The notes: generated from the sequence alone by a model not told the origin. 64,000 nt of DNA from Yinghuangia seranimata (GCF_029953285.1 NZ_JASAOI010000014.1:248001-312000), one strand, 5' to 3'. Positions 8,877 to 18,496 are shown, counted from the first letter of the stretch. A program made the numbers and translations.

Positions 8877-8930
8877 GTGTCTGTCGGGACCAATCGTCCC
8901 GGCCGTATCCACACCACCCACCAACGGCAA

Positions 8931-8936
8931 TAGGCT
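8931..8936 (+). promoter_or_regulatory. Candidate -10 box TAGGCT upstream of the dop leader ORF
   Basis: TAGGCT ends 6 nt before the ATG at 8943, the spacing expected when transcription starts at the A of the start codon (leaderless). No clear -35 is seen. Confidence 0.45.
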
Positions 8937-8942
8937 CGATAT

Positions 8943-9044
8943 ATGACCAGGGTGCACCCGACCGGCTACACGTCGGTGAACGACGCCCCCGCGGCCCGCC
9001 GCGGGAGCTCAGCCGGCCGGGCAAGGGATAAGGGGGTCGCATGA
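8943..9044 (+). CDS. Possible 33-aa leaderless leader peptide coupled to dop
   Basis: An ATG at 8943 opens a 33-codon frame whose TGA (9042-9044) overlaps the dop ATG as ATGA. The start has no Shine-Dalgarno but sits 6 nt from a TAGGCT box. Its sequence ([12 protein letters not shown]..., Arg/Ala rich toward the end) has no recognisable domain. The architecture suggests a leaderless upstream ORF that couples ribosomes onto dop. It may instead be chance. Confidence 0.35.
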   Translation: MTRVHPTGYTSVNDAPAARRGSSAGRARDKGVA

Positions 9045-10546
9045 CCGTCCAGCGCGTGATGGGCATCGAGACCGAATACGGGATCTCCGTGCCGGGACAT
9101 CCCGGCGCCAACGCGATGCTGACGTCGTCTCAGGTCGTCAACGCGTACGCCGCCGCGATGCAGCGCGCCCGGCGCGCGCGTTGGGACTTCGAGGAGGAGA
9201 ACCCGCTGCGCGACGCCCGCGGCTTCGACCTCGCGCGCGAACTCGCCGACGCCAGCCAGCTGACCGACGAGGACGTCGGCCTCGCCAACGTCATCCTCAC
9301 CAACGGCGCACGCCTGTACGTCGACCACGCGCACCCCGAGTACTCCGCCCCCGAGACCACCAACCCCCGCGACGCCGTCATCTGGGACAAGGCCGGCGAG
9401 CGCATCATGGCCGAGGCCGCCCGACGCGCCGGCGAAGTCCCCGGCGGCCAGCAGATCCTGCTGTACAAGAACAACACCGACAACAAGGGCGCCAGCTACG
9501 GCTGCCACGAGAACTACCTGATGCAGCGCGCCACCCCGTTCGCGGACATCGTGCGGCACCTGACGCCGTTCTTCGTCTCGCGCCAGGTGGTCTGCGGCGC
9601 CGGCCGCGTCGGCATCGGCCAGGACGGCTCCGCGCACGGCTTCCAGATCAGCCAGCGCGCCGACTACTTCGAGGTCGAGGTCGGCCTCGAGACGACGCTC
9701 AAGCGGCCGATCATCAACACCCGCGACGAACCCCACGCCGACGCCGAGAAGTACCGGCGCCTGCACGTCATCATCGGCGACGCCAACCTGTCCGAGGTGT
9801 CCACCTACCTCAAGCTCGGCACCACCGCCCTGGTGCTGTCGATGATCGAGGACCGGTTCATCACCCACGACCTCACCGTCGACCAGCCGGTGCGCACCCT
9901 GCACCAGGTCTCGCACGACGCGTCCCTGAAGCACCTGGTCACCCTGCGCGGCGGCCGCAAGCTCACCGCGGTCCAGCTGCAGATGGAGTACCTCGAGCTG
10001 GCCCGCAAATACGTCGAGGACCGCTTCGGCACCGACGTGGACGCCACCACGACGGACGTGCTGGACCGCTGGGAGTCCGTCCTCACCCGCCTGGAGACCG
10101 ACCCCATGTCGCTCTCGCGCGAACTGGACTGGGTCGCCAAGCTCCAGATCCTCGAGGGCTACCGGCAGCGCGACGGGCTCGACTGGGACGCCCCCCGGCT
10201 GCACCTCGTCGACCTTCAGTACGCCGACGTACGCCCCGACAAGGGCCTCTACAACCGCCTGGAGAACCGCTTCGAGCGGATCTCCACCGAGACCGAGGTC
10301 CAGCGGGCCGCGCACCTCCCTCCGGAGGACACCCGCGCCTACTTCCGGGGCCGCTGCCTGGAACAGTACGCCGATGAGGTAGCCGCGGCCTCCTGGGACT
10401 CGGTGATCTTCGACGTGCCCGGCCACGACTCGCTCCAGCGGGTCCCCACCCTGGAGCCCCTGCGCGGCACCAAGGCGCACGTCAAGGAGCTGCTGGACCG
10501 CTGCCGCACGGCCGAGGAGCTGGTCGCCGCGCTGACCGGGGGCTGA
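9041..10546 (+). CDS. dop: Depupylase / Pup deamidase Dop
   Basis: 501 aa. It belongs to the carboxylate-amine ligase (glutamine-synthetase-like) fold shared with PafA. The nucleotide/metal start motif MGIETEYG lies at residues 7-14, and [16 protein letters not shown] and [13 protein letters not shown] motifs mark the active site. It is longer than PafA, and the Dop-specific insertion appears around residues 40-65 ([20 protein letters not shown]). It removes Pup from substrates by isopeptide hydrolysis. Because the local Pup already ends in Glu, deamidation should not be needed. It is the first gene of the dop-pup-prcB-prcA group. Confidence 0.96.
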   Translation: MTVQRVMGIETEYGISVPGHPGANAMLTSSQVVNAYAAAMQRARRARWDFEEENPLRDARGFDLARELADASQLTDEDVGLANVILTNGARLYVDHAHPEYSAPETTNPRDAVIWDKAGERIMAEAARRAGEVPGGQQILLYKNNTDNKGASYGCHENYLMQRATPFADIVRHLTPFFVSRQVVCGAGRVGIGQDGSAHGFQISQRADYFEVEVGLETTLKRPIINTRDEPHADAEKYRRLHVIIGDANLSEVSTYLKLGTTALVLSMIEDRFITHDLTVDQPVRTLHQVSHDASLKHLVTLRGGRKLTAVQLQMEYLELARKYVEDRFGTDVDATTTDVLDRWESVLTRLETDPMSLSRELDWVAKLQILEGYRQRDGLDWDAPRLHLVDLQYADVRPDKGLYNRLENRFERISTETEVQRAAHLPPEDTRAYFRGRCLEQYADEVAAASWDSVIFDVPGHDSLQRVPTLEPLRGTKAHVKELLDRCRTAEELVAALTGG

Positions 10547-10674
10547 CCTGCGCCGTCCATGATCATCCAACAAGGTGAAACCGGTGTTCGCGGGCAGGTG
10601 AACGGGCTCGCGGATGGGTGAACCACACCCGTGTGGGGGAAGAAGCCGGTGGAGGCACCGCACCCGCGGTGTGA

Positions 10675-10708
10675 CGCAGGGAATTCCCGTGAAGGGGAAC
10701 ACCCTGCG
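10675..10708 (+). terminator. Stem-loop between dop and pup
   Basis: CGCAGGG (10675-10681) pairs with CCCTGCG (10702-10708), with an inner TTCCC/GGGGA stem. It could be a weak terminator or mRNA-processing hairpin. A TAGTGT -10-like box follows at 10720-10725, suggesting a separate promoter for pup. The 10547-10816 gap also carries several GTGAA(C/A) repeats of unknown meaning. Confidence 0.45.
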
Positions 10709-10816
10709 CCCTACGCTTGTAGTGTCTGATCACCTGGCCCGCACGGCCCGTTGACCGGACCGCGGTGGGCTTGGTCGTCCTGCAAAGGACCGAGACGAAA
10801 AGGCGGGGTGAGTCGA

Positions 10817-11032
10817 ATGGCCACGAAGGACAACGGCGGACAGGCTCGGGCCAATAAGCGCTCGGAAGAAATCGAAGAAGAATCGACCGAGGCGCAGGGT
10901 TCCTCCGACCTGCAGGAACGCCAGGAAAAGCTGACCGATGACGTCGATGCGGTGCTCGACGAAATTGACGAGGTCCTTGAGGAGAACGCGGAGGACTTCG
11001 TGCGCGGATTTGTCCAGAAGGGTGGCGAATAG
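10817..11032 (+). CDS. pup: Prokaryotic ubiquitin-like protein Pup
   Basis: 71 aa, starting MATKDNGGQ and ending VQKGGE. The protein is acidic and Cys-free, with the predicted helical ARC-binding segment DDVDAVLDEIDEVLEENAEDFVRGF. The C-terminus is Gly-Gly-Glu rather than Gly-Gly-Gln, so PafA can use it directly without Dop deamidation. Pup is linked through its C-terminal Glu side chain to lysines of target proteins and marks them for the proteasome. The upstream gap has its own -10-like box, and the broken endonuclease gene starts 8 nt after the stop. Confidence 0.98.
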   Translation: MATKDNGGQARANKRSEEIEEESTEAQGSSDLQERQEKLTDDVDAVLDEIDEVLEENAEDFVRGFVQKGGE

Positions 11033-11039
11033 TCACCAA

Positions 11040-11514
11040 ATGTCCGATTTGCCCTCGGAAAAGAAATACTCCAAGCGCCACCGGCTTCTTTCTCGCGAAG
11101 AATTCGCGACGCATAACTACATGAAAGACGGCCTGCGGATTTATTGCCGTGACTGTCAGGCCGTTTACGCCCGGGCTTATGTCAAGGCTCGTCGTGAAGC
11201 GAAGAAGCTGTCGAAGCCGGTGGTGCCCCCGGGGTACGAGCGTTGCCCCGGGGGCGGCGCCGTCAAGCCGCATTCAGCAGATGCTGTACGACCAGGTCGG
11301 GCGCTGTGCGATCTGCCTCGTGGCACGCGCCGAACACGTGGATCACGATCACGAAACCGGTAGGGTCCGAGCCGTACTCTGCTTCAACTGCAATGCCGCC
11401 CTTGGGCATTTCAAGGATCGACCCGACGCGCTCCGCCGGGCCGCCGCCTACTTGGAAGGGATCGTGTGGAAGCCAACACGCGTGGCACCGGGCGTCTACC
11501 GGCTGCCTTCCTGA
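11040..11514 (+). pseudogene. Recombination endonuclease VII-like protein, apparent +1 frameshift
   Basis: Two abutting frames together make one EndoVII/HNH protein of about 157 aa. Frame 1 starts at ATG 11040 and encodes an N-terminal part with YCRDCQ. The C-terminal part, in the +1 frame from about 11250, has the paired zinc motifs CAIC and CFNC, the HVDHDH active site and an RRAAAYLEG end. One extra base in the CCCCGGGGG tract at 11246-11254 would explain the break; a sequencing error, a true mutation or programmed +1 shifting are all possible. The N-terminal zinc ribbon looks decayed too: Tyr and Arg stand where a first Cys pair is expected (YSKRHRLL). The 3' end overlaps prcB by 49 nt. 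Streptomyces relatives carry an EndoVII-like gene in this position. Confidence 0.75.
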
Positions 11515-12314
11515 CCCCCGGGTCGTCCTCGTTCACCGAGTTCCTCGCGGACTACCAGCCGGAGCTGCTGCCGTCGCGGCGGGGGCTGCCCGCAACGCCG
11601 GTGACGGTCGAGGCGCCGCACGGCACGACGATCGTGGCCGTGACGTTCCCCGGCGGTGTCGTGATGGCCGGCGACCGCCGCGCGACGATGGGGAACCTCA
11701 TCGCGCAGCGGGACATCGAGAAGGTGTTCCCCGCCGACGAGTACAGCTGTGTCGGTATCGCCGGCACCGCGGGCCTCGCGGTGGAGATGGTGAAGCTCTT
11801 CCAGGTCGAACTGGAGCACTACGAGAAGATCGAGGGCACCACGATGTCCCTCGAGGGCAAGGCGAACCGGCTCACGCAGATGATCCGGGGCAACCTGCCG
11901 ATGGCGATGCAGGGTCTGGCCGTGGTGCCGCTGTTCGCCGGGTACGACCTCGACGCGGGTGTCGGCCGGATCTACAGCTACGACATCACCGGCGGCCGTT
12001 CCGACGAGCAGCAGGGGTACACGTCGGTCGGCTCCGGCTCGCTGTTCGCGCGCGGCGCGCTCAAGAAGCTCTACCGCGACGACCTCAACGCCGACCAGGC
12101 GGTCACGGTCTGCGTCCAGGCGCTGTACGACGCCGCCGACGACGACTCGGCGACCGGCGGCCCTGACCTGTCCCGCAAGATCTTCCCGATCGTGACCGTC
12201 GTGACCGACGAGGGCCTGAGCCGGTGGACCGACGAGCAGGTCGGCGCGGTCGTCCGGACGATCGTGGACGCCCGCCTGGTGCGTCCCGACGGCCCGAACG
12301 CGCCCCTGAACTGA
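11466..12314 (+). CDS. prcB: Proteasome beta subunit
   Basis: 282 aa, GTG at 11466 within the 3' end of the EndoVII-like gene. The first 53 residues are a propeptide; autocleavage after G53 frees the catalytic Thr54 (PHG/TTIVAV). The Ntn-hydrolase fold follows, with the conserved MAGDRRAT and [15 protein letters not shown] stretches. Mature beta subunits form the two inner heptameric rings of the 20S core and carry the peptidase sites. It is coupled to the upstream frame by overlap and followed by prcA after 64 nt with its own AAAGGA ribosome site. Confidence 0.97.
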   Translation: MEANTRGTGRLPAAFLTPGSSSFTEFLADYQPELLPSRRGLPATPVTVEAPHGTTIVAVTFPGGVVMAGDRRATMGNLIAQRDIEKVFPADEYSCVGIAGTAGLAVEMVKLFQVELEHYEKIEGTTMSLEGKANRLTQMIRGNLPMAMQGLAVVPLFAGYDLDAGVGRIYSYDITGGRSDEQQGYTSVGSGSLFARGALKKLYRDDLNADQAVTVCVQALYDAADDDSATGGPDLSRKIFPIVTVVTDEGLSRWTDEQVGAVVRTIVDARLVRPDGPNAPLN

Positions 12315-12378
12315 CCTTTTTCGACGGCTCATTGGACGGTCGGCGAGTTTTGATCCTCTCTCAGCAAAGGACTCCACG

Positions 12379-13140
12379 GTGACGACGCCTTTCTATGTGT
12401 CGCCGCAGCAGGCCATGGCGGACCGGGCCGACTACGCCCGCAAGGGCATCGCCCGAGGCCGCAGCGTGGTCGTTCTGACGTACGCGGACGGCATCCTGTT
12501 CGTGGCGGAGAACCCGTCGCGGGCCCTGCACAAGATGAGCGAGATCTACGACCGCATCGCGTTCGCGGCGGTCGGCAAGTACAACGAGTTCGAGAACCTG
12601 CGGATCGGCGGCGTGCGGTACGCCGACATCCGCGGCTACTCCTACGCGCGGCACGACGTCACGGCCCGCGGCCTGGCGAACGTGTACGCGCAGACGCTGG
12701 GCACGATCTTCTCCAGCGGCGGCGAGAAGCCGTACGAGGTCGAGCTGATCGTGGCGGAGGTCGGCGCGGCGCCGGGCGACGACCAGATCTACCGGCTGAC
12801 GTACGACGGTTCGATCGCCGACGAGCAGCACTACGTCGCGATGGGCGGCAACGCCGACCAGATCACCGAGCAGCTCAAGCGCACGCACCGTGAGGGGCTG
12901 CCGCTGGGCGAGGCGCTGCGGGTGGCGGTCGACGTGCTGGGCCGGGACGGCAGCGGGGAGAAGCGGACGATCACCGCGGCGCAGCTCGAGGTCGCCGTGT
13001 TGGACCGGACGCGGACCCAGGACCGCAAGTTCAAGCGGATCGTCGGCACGCAGTTGGCCCGTCTGTTGGGCGAGGGCGCGACGGCGGCCGGCGTGGAGGC
13101 GGAGTCCGACGCGGAGGACGGCGATTCGTCGGCCGAGTGA
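12379..13140 (+). CDS. prcA: Proteasome alpha subunit
   Basis: 253 aa, GTG at 12379 preceded by AAAGGA. The N-terminal [20 protein letters not shown] segment is the gate and H0 helix that closes the pore of the outer alpha rings; GIARGRS and [19 protein letters not shown] are family landmarks. It has no catalytic Thr, as expected. The acidic C-terminal tail (about 235-253) is the variable end. ARC docks on the alpha ring through its GQYL tail. This is the last gene of the unit; a perfect hairpin follows. Confidence 0.97.
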   Translation: MTTPFYVSPQQAMADRADYARKGIARGRSVVVLTYADGILFVAENPSRALHKMSEIYDRIAFAAVGKYNEFENLRIGGVRYADIRGYSYARHDVTARGLANVYAQTLGTIFSSGGEKPYEVELIVAEVGAAPGDDQIYRLTYDGSIADEQHYVAMGGNADQITEQLKRTHREGLPLGEALRVAVDVLGRDGSGEKRTITAAQLEVAVLDRTRTQDRKFKRIVGTQLARLLGEGATAAGVEAESDAEDGDSSAE

Positions 13141-13166
13141 GCCGGCGGTCAGGTTCAGCGGACGCC

Positions 13167-13200
13167 ACGGGCCCGCCCCCTTCGAAGGGGGCGGGCCCGT
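13167..13200. terminator. Bidirectional terminator between prcA and the LacI gene
   Basis: A perfect 16-bp stem (13167-13182 with 13185-13200) between the convergent genes. Confidence 0.8.
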
Positions 13201-13216
13201 CCCGTGTGTGGGGGCG

Positions 13217-14284
13217 TCAGGCGCGTGGCGGGGCCGTGGAGTCGCGCAGGAGGAGTTCGGCGGGCAGGGAGACGTCGTCCGGGCTGCGGCCGTCCAGGAG
13301 GTCGAGGAGGGCGCTCATGCCGGCCTCGCCGAGCTCGTGGGCGGGGAGGCTCACGGTGGTGAGCTCCGGTTCGAGGACGGTCGCGAAGGCGACGTCGCCG
13401 ATGCCGGTGACGGACAGGTCCTCGGGAATGCGCAGGCCGCGGGCGCGGGCGGCCTTGTAGGCGCCGACCGCGAGGACGTCGTCGTCGCAGACCAGGGCGG
13501 TGGGCGGTGTGGGGCCGTCCAGCAGGGTGAGTGCGGCGGCGGTGGCGTCGGGGATCGTCAGCGGGGTGCGGGCGTGGTCGGTCTCGGTGCCGGCGACGGC
13601 GCGGACGGCGTCGCGGAAGGCGGCCTCGCGGCTGGCGAACGTCCAGCTGTCGATCTCGGCGCACAGGCGCGCGACGCGGCGGTGGCCGAGGCCGAGCAGG
13701 TGCGTGGTGAGTGCGGACATGCCGTCGGCGATCGCGATGTTGGCGGTGGGGGCGCCCGCGCCCGGCTGGCTGTCGAGCATGACGAGGGGGAGCCCCGCGC
13801 CGGGTCCGGCCGTGCCCAGGAGGTCGGAGAGGGTTTCCACGGCGGTCGAGGACGCCAGGACGCCGTCCAGTGCCGTGTGGGCGGCGGCGAACGGGCTGGC
13901 GACGGGCGTGCGTTCGGCGCCGGCCGCGACCGGTGACGGGTAGACGACGACGGAGAAGTCGCGTGCGGCGGCGGCGTGGGACGCGCCCGTGTGGACGGCG
14001 CCGAAGAACGGGTTGGTGAGGGCCGGCACCACGAGGAGGACGGTGCGGGTCGTGCCGAGTCGGAGGTGGCGGGCGGCCTGGTTGGGCCGGTAGCCGAGGG
14101 CGGCGCTGGCCTCGTTGACGGCGCGCACGGTGCGTTCGGAGACGCGTCCGGGCCATTTGCCGGCGTGCACGAGGGAGACGGTGGACTGCGAGACCCCGGC
14201 GAGTTTGGCGACGTCCTTGCTGGTGGGGCGGCCGGATCGGGGGTCGGCGGCCTGGTCGTCCGCGGGGGTGCCGGTCGGGGACAC
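13217..14284 (-). CDS. LacI-family transcriptional regulator
   Basis: 355 aa if started at GTG 14284, which has AAGGGA 9 nt upstream; ATG 14314 (365 aa) is an alternative with a weaker ribosome site. The LacI helix-turn-helix is TSKDVAKLAGVSQSTVSLVH (about 21-40), followed by a hinge and a periplasmic-binding-like effector domain (about 77-345). Such proteins repress sugar or nucleoside genes. It is divergent from an MFS transporter, but the effector and target operon cannot be read from the sequence. The 3' end is convergent with prcA. Confidence 0.88.
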   Translation of the reverse strand: MSPTGTPADDQAADPRSGRPTSKDVAKLAGVSQSTVSLVHAGKWPGRVSERTVRAVNEASAALGYRPNQAARHLRLGTTRTVLLVVPALTNPFFGAVHTGASHAAAARDFSVVVYPSPVAAGAERTPVASPFAAAHTALDGVLASSTAVETLSDLLGTAGPGAGLPLVMLDSQPGAGAPTANIAIADGMSALTTHLLGLGHRRVARLCAEIDSWTFASREAAFRDAVRAVAGTETDHARTPLTIPDATAAALTLLDGPTPPTALVCDDDVLAVGAYKAARARGLRIPEDLSVTGIGDVAFATVLEPELTTVSLPAHELGEAGMSALLDLLDGRSPDDVSLPAELLLRDSTAPPRA

Positions 14285-14649
14285 GTGCGGCGTTCCCTTC
14301 GTGCGTGCGGGCATCGGGGTGGTGGAGAAGACGGTCGGGCCCGGTCGGTCGATGCCTTTCGCCACTGTAAGCGGTGGGGTCGGCGTCGTGGTGGAGGGGC
14401 GGCCGGTGTCCGTGGTGTGCCGTGTCACGCCGGCCCGGCGGAGCGCCCGATCGGCTGCCTGCGGACCTTGCCGCGTGCCACCGCCCGCCCCGCGGTGTTG
14501 CCCGCGGCCCCGCGCGCCGGGCCAGGCGCGAGTGGCGGGTCGTCCTCAGGCACCGCTCCCATCGCATGCCGGCTGGGTTGCTCTTTGGTCGCATGGCGGG
14601 GACACTGGGACGGTCAGTCATACGTATGACGTCGCGGAGAGTCGAGCCC
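14285..14649. promoter_or_regulatory. Intergenic region between lacI-type gene and MFS gene
   Basis: 365 bp with no gene. Two candidate operators are visible: the perfect 14-nt palindrome GTCATACGTATGAC at 14617-14630, 20 nt before the MFS start, and an imperfect CCAC-N8-GTGG site at 14362-14377 near the regulator. Either could bind the divergent LacI protein or another dimeric regulator. Confidence 0.45.
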
Positions 14650-15867
14650 ATGCGCATATACGCGGACCTCTTCCGCGCCCGCTACGCGGCGCGGCTGCTC
14701 GGCGGCACGCTGCTCGGGCGGCTGCCGAACGGCATGGGCGCGCTCGCGATCCTGCTGCTCGCCCGCGCCGACGGGGCGAGCTACGGCGTCGCGGGCGCGC
14801 TGTCCGCGCTGTCCGGGCTGGCGACCGCGCTCGGGCAGCCCGCGCTGGGGCGGTGGACGGACCGGCGGGCGGGCGGCCAGACCGCCGTGCTGATCGGCGG
14901 GGCGGTCGTCTCGGCGCTCGGGTACGCGCTGTTCGCCGTCGTCGGCGTCGACCCGCTCCCCGTTGCGCTGGCGGCCGTGCTGGTGGCCGGGTTCGCGACG
15001 CCGCCGCTGGAGTCGGGGCTGCGGGCGCTGTGGCCGACCGTGCTGCGCCCCGACCAGATCCACGCCGCGTACGCGTTGGACGCCGCCTCGCAGGAGATCC
15101 TCTTCACCGTCGGCCCGATGATCGTCGTGCTCGTCACCGCGGCCTTCTCGGAGGCCGCCGCCGTGGTCGTGACCGGCGTGCTCGGCATCGTCGGAACCCT
15201 GGTGGTCGCCACCTCGAGGCCGTCCCGCGCGTGGCGCGGTGCCGCGCACACGCCGCACTGGGCGGGCCCCCTGCGCGCGCCGGGGCTGCGGGTGCTGCTG
15301 ATCGCGCTCACGCTGACCGGCACCGCGCTCGGCGTCATCAACGTCGCGGCCGTCGCGTACGCGGACGAGCACGGCCGGGCGGTGTGGGCGGGCGCGGTCA
15401 TGGCGGCGATGTCCACCGGCGCGTTCATCGGCGGTGTGGTGCACGGCGCGCGCCGGTGGGCGCGTCCCGCGCGGGAGCGACTCCCGTGGCTGCTGGGCGC
15501 CCTGACGGTGGGTTACCTGCCGCTGGTGTGGGCGCCTGCGCCGGGGGTCATGCTGGTGCTCGCCGTGGTGTCCGGGCTGTTCCTCGCACCCACTATCGCC
15601 TGCGCGTTCACCCTGGTCGACGAGCTCGCGCCGACCGGCACGGTCACAGAGGCGTTCGCGTGGATCGTGGCGGCCATGGGGACGGGTGCCGCGGTGGGTA
15701 CCGCGGTCGCCGGCTTCGCGGGCGAAGTCGGGGGAGTGCGCGGCGCGTTCGCGGTGGCCGGAGTGGGTGCGGCCCTTGGTCTTGCCTACCTGTTCGCGGG
15801 CCGCCGCAAACTTGTTCCGGCTGTGATCCACTCCGACGAGACCAACGCCCGCGAGTTGGTGCCGTAA
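14650..15867 (+). CDS. MFS transporter
   Basis: 405 aa from ATG 14650, which has GGAGAG 8 nt upstream; a second ATG at 14626 would add eight residues. About 12 hydrophobic helices are visible, with the intracellular loop motif GRWTDRRAGGQ after helix 2 that is typical of the major facilitator superfamily. It looks like a drug or metabolite exporter; the substrate is unknown. A palindrome just upstream may be its operator. The gene ends 28 nt before pafA, but pafA appears to have its own leaderless promoter. Confidence 0.85.
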   Translation: MRIYADLFRARYAARLLGGTLLGRLPNGMGALAILLLARADGASYGVAGALSALSGLATALGQPALGRWTDRRAGGQTAVLIGGAVVSALGYALFAVVGVDPLPVALAAVLVAGFATPPLESGLRALWPTVLRPDQIHAAYALDAASQEILFTVGPMIVVLVTAAFSEAAAVVVTGVLGIVGTLVVATSRPSRAWRGAAHTPHWAGPLRAPGLRVLLIALTLTGTALGVINVAAVAYADEHGRAVWAGAVMAAMSTGAFIGGVVHGARRWARPARERLPWLLGALTVGYLPLVWAPAPGVMLVLAVVSGLFLAPTIACAFTLVDELAPTGTVTEAFAWIVAAMGTGAAVGTAVAGFAGEVGGVRGAFAVAGVGAALGLAYLFAGRRKLVPAVIHSDETNARELVP

Positions 15868-15883
15868 CACCACATCAGCGGCG

Positions 15884-15889
15884 TAATGT
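15884..15889 (+). promoter_or_regulatory. Candidate -10 box for leaderless pafA
   Basis: TAATGT is followed by exactly 6 nt and then the pafA ATG (15896). There is no Shine-Dalgarno. This is the cleanest leaderless arrangement in the window. Confidence 0.5.
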
Positions 15890-15895
15890 TGGTTC

Positions 15896-17257
15896 ATGGA
15901 CCGCCGAATCTTCGGGCTCGAGAACGAGTACGGCGTCACGTGCACGTTCCGTGGACAGCGCAGGCTGTCCCCGGACGAGGTGGCGCGGTACCTGTTCCGC
16001 AGAGTCGTCTCGTGGGGCCGAAGCAGCAACGTCTTCCTACGCAACGGGGCCAGGCTGTACCTGGATGTGGGCAGCCACCCCGAATACGCCACGCCGGAAT
16101 GCGATTCCGTTCCCGAGCTCGTCGTGCACGACAAGGCCGGCGAACGGATCCTTGAGGGCCTGCTGGTGGACGCCGAGCGGCGTCTCCACGAGGAGGGCAT
16201 CGCCGGCGACGTCTACCTGTTCAAGAACAACACCGACTCAGCGGGCAACTCGTACGGCTGCCACGAGAACTACCTCGTGGCCCGGCACGGCGAGTTCTCC
16301 CGGCTGGCCGACATCCTCATCCCGTTCCTGGTGACCCGTCAGATGCTGTGCGGCGCGGGCAAGGTGCTCCAGACGCCGCGCGGCGCGGTGTACTGCGTGA
16401 GCCAGCGCGCCGAGCACATCTGGGAGGGCGTGAGCTCAGCGACCACGCGCTCCCGCCCGATAATCAACACCCGCGACGAACCGCACGCGGACGCCGAGCG
16501 GTACCGGCGCCTGCACGTGATCGTCGGCGACTCGAACATGGCCGAGCCGACGACGATGCTGAAGGTCGGCGCGACCGACCTGGTGCTGCGCATGATCGAG
16601 GCCGGCATGGTCATGCGCGACCTCACGCTGGAGAACCCGATCCGGGCGATCCGCGAGGTGAGCCACGACATGACCGGGCAGCGGAAGGTGCGGCTGGCCA
16701 ACGGCCGGGAGGCGTCCGCGCTGGAGATCCAGCTGGAGTACCTCACCAAGGCGATGGACTTCGCCGACCGGCGGGGCATCCGCACCGGCACCGTGCAGCA
16801 GGTCCTCGACCTGTGGGAGCGCACGCTCACCGCGGTGCAGACCGGGAACCTCGACCTGGTGGGCCGGGAGATCGACTGGGTCATCAAGTACCAGCTGATC
16901 GAGCGGTACCGGGCGAAGCACAACCTGCCGATGGCGTCGCCGCGCGTCGCGCAGATCGACCTGGCGTACCACGACATCCACCGGCGCCGCGGGCTGTACT
17001 ACCTGATGGAGCGGCGCGGGCAGGTCGAGCGGATCGGGCAGGACGTCAAGATCTTCGAGGCGAAGTCGGTGCCGCCGCAGACCACGCGGGCCCGGCTGCG
17101 CGGCGAGTTCATCAAGAAGGCGCAGGAGCAGCGGCGGGACTTCACCGTCGACTGGGTGCACCTCAAGCTCAACGACCAGGCGCAGCGCACCGTGCTGTGC
17201 AAGGACCCGTTCCGCGCGGTCGACGACCGGGTGGAGAAGCTGATCGCCAGCATGTAG
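15896..17257 (+). CDS. pafA: Pup-protein ligase PafA
   Basis: 453 aa. This is the glutamine-synthetase-like ligase that phosphorylates the Pup C-terminal Glu with ATP and joins it to substrate lysines. The start FGLENEYG holds the ATP/Mg residues; [39 protein letters not shown] and the C-terminal Pup-contact region ([19 protein letters not shown]) match the family. It lacks the Dop-specific insertion, which fits ligase activity. The start is leaderless. It is separated from the core proteasome unit by the LacI/MFS pair. Confidence 0.97.
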   Translation: MDRRIFGLENEYGVTCTFRGQRRLSPDEVARYLFRRVVSWGRSSNVFLRNGARLYLDVGSHPEYATPECDSVPELVVHDKAGERILEGLLVDAERRLHEEGIAGDVYLFKNNTDSAGNSYGCHENYLVARHGEFSRLADILIPFLVTRQMLCGAGKVLQTPRGAVYCVSQRAEHIWEGVSSATTRSRPIINTRDEPHADAERYRRLHVIVGDSNMAEPTTMLKVGATDLVLRMIEAGMVMRDLTLENPIRAIREVSHDMTGQRKVRLANGREASALEIQLEYLTKAMDFADRRGIRTGTVQQVLDLWERTLTAVQTGNLDLVGREIDWVIKYQLIERYRAKHNLPMASPRVAQIDLAYHDIHRRRGLYYLMERRGQVERIGQDVKIFEAKSVPPQTTRARLRGEFIKKAQEQRRDFTVDWVHLKLNDQAQRTVLCKDPFRAVDDRVEKLIASM

Positions 17258-17450
17258 CGCGGAGGTGGCGCGGACGCGGCGCGCGTACAGCGCGGCGGAG
17301 CCGGCGGCACGCGGCGTGATCGCACAAGCGGTCACGCCGCGTGACGTTACGGTCGGGTACGGAGCGAAGTGAGGTTTCGTCTTCACACGATTCCGACTCG
17401 GGTTGCCCGTAGAGTGTCCGGGTCCTTGTCGGCTCTTGCAGAGGAATACC

Positions 17451-18461
17451 GTGCGACGTCGTTTCGCCGCGCTGCTTCTTGTTCCCGCCCTGATGGTCGG
17501 TGCCGCCGCGTGCGGTGACGGCAAGGGTGACAAGAAGAGCTCAGCTTCGCCCAGCCCCACCAAGCCCGCGCGCGTCGTGCCCGCGAGCACCACCGGCGCG
17601 GTCACCGCGAACGCGGCGTTCAACCAGCCGCCGACCATCGCGGTGCCGGACGGCGCCGCGCCCGCCGGGCTGCAGACCACGGTGCTCACCGAGGGAACCG
17701 GCCCGGTGGTCACCAAGTACGACATCGTCAAGGCGAACTACGAGGGCGTCTCGTGGAGCACCAAGAAGGTGTTCGACAGCTCCTTCGACCGCGGTCAGCC
17801 CGCGGAGTTCCCGCTGCTGGGCGTCGTCAAGGGCTGGACGCAGGGCCTGGAGGGCAAGAAGGTCGGCAGCCGCGTGCAGCTGGTCATCCCGCCGGACCTG
17901 GGCTACGGCGCGGCCGGCAAGGGCGACGACATCAAGGCGAACGAGACCCTGGTCTTCATCGTCGACATCGTCAGCGACACCCCGGGCTACGCGAGCGGCA
18001 CCCCGGCGCCGGCGAACCCGGACCTGCCGACGCTGACGACCGACGGCCCGAAGGTCAGCGGCATCACGTTCCCGGCGGGCAAGAACCCGCCGGCGCAGAT
18101 GGTCTCGCAGGTGCTGATCGAGGGCGGCGGCGCGGCGATCACCCCGACCGACACGCTGGTGCACCAGGTCGTGCAGTGGGTGTGGGGCGACCCGAAGGGC
18201 CTCGGTTCGAGCTGGACGACCAGCGGCGTGACCGAGTTCTCGGCGGCGCAGGCGAACTCGACGCTCGGGAAGAGCATCGCCGAGGGTCTCGCGGGTAAGA
18301 AGGTCGGCAGCCGCGTGATGCTCGTGATCCCGCCGGACAAGGCGTTCGGCGCGGCGGGCGCGCCGCAGTACAACATCCCGGCGAACGCCACGCTGGTGAT
18401 AGTGATCGACGTGGTCCAGGCGATTCCGGCGGGCCAGGCGGGCAGCGGCAGCGGTAGCTGA
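17451..18461 (+). CDS. Lipoprotein with tandem FKBP-type peptidyl-prolyl isomerase domains
   Basis: 336 aa, GTG at 17451 with GAGG 6 nt before it. A signal peptide ends in a lipobox with C21, so it is anchored outside the membrane. Two FKBP domains follow a Ser/Pro linker: the first (about 75-180) has VKANYEGV, WTQGLEGKKVGSRVQLVIPP and YGAAGKGDDIKANETLVF; the second (about 200-330) has the same order, but its YGV-type strand is less conserved (VHQVVQWVWG). It should assist folding of secreted proteins. It is followed by a hairpin and a single-domain FKBP. Confidence 0.9.
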   Translation: MRRRFAALLLVPALMVGAAACGDGKGDKKSSASPSPTKPARVVPASTTGAVTANAAFNQPPTIAVPDGAAPAGLQTTVLTEGTGPVVTKYDIVKANYEGVSWSTKKVFDSSFDRGQPAEFPLLGVVKGWTQGLEGKKVGSRVQLVIPPDLGYGAAGKGDDIKANETLVFIVDIVSDTPGYASGTPAPANPDLPTLTTDGPKVSGITFPAGKNPPAQMVSQVLIEGGGAAITPTDTLVHQVVQWVWGDPKGLGSSWTTSGVTEFSAAQANSTLGKSIAEGLAGKKVGSRVMLVIPPDKAFGAAGAPQYNIPANATLVIVIDVVQAIPAGQAGSGSGS

Positions 18462-18470
18462 TCCGGCGTC

Positions 18471-18496
18471 GCGGGGCCGGGTTTTCCCGGTCCCGC
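18471..18496 (+). terminator. Hairpin between the two FKBP genes
   Basis: An 11-bp stem (18471-18481 with 18486-18496, one G-U pair) around a TTTT loop. Confidence 0.6.

Noticed and set aside
11281-11514. A short stand-alone HNH gene starting at ATG 11281
   Set aside because: It would lack a ribosome site and the N-terminal part present in the adjacent frame; a frameshifted single gene explains the data better.
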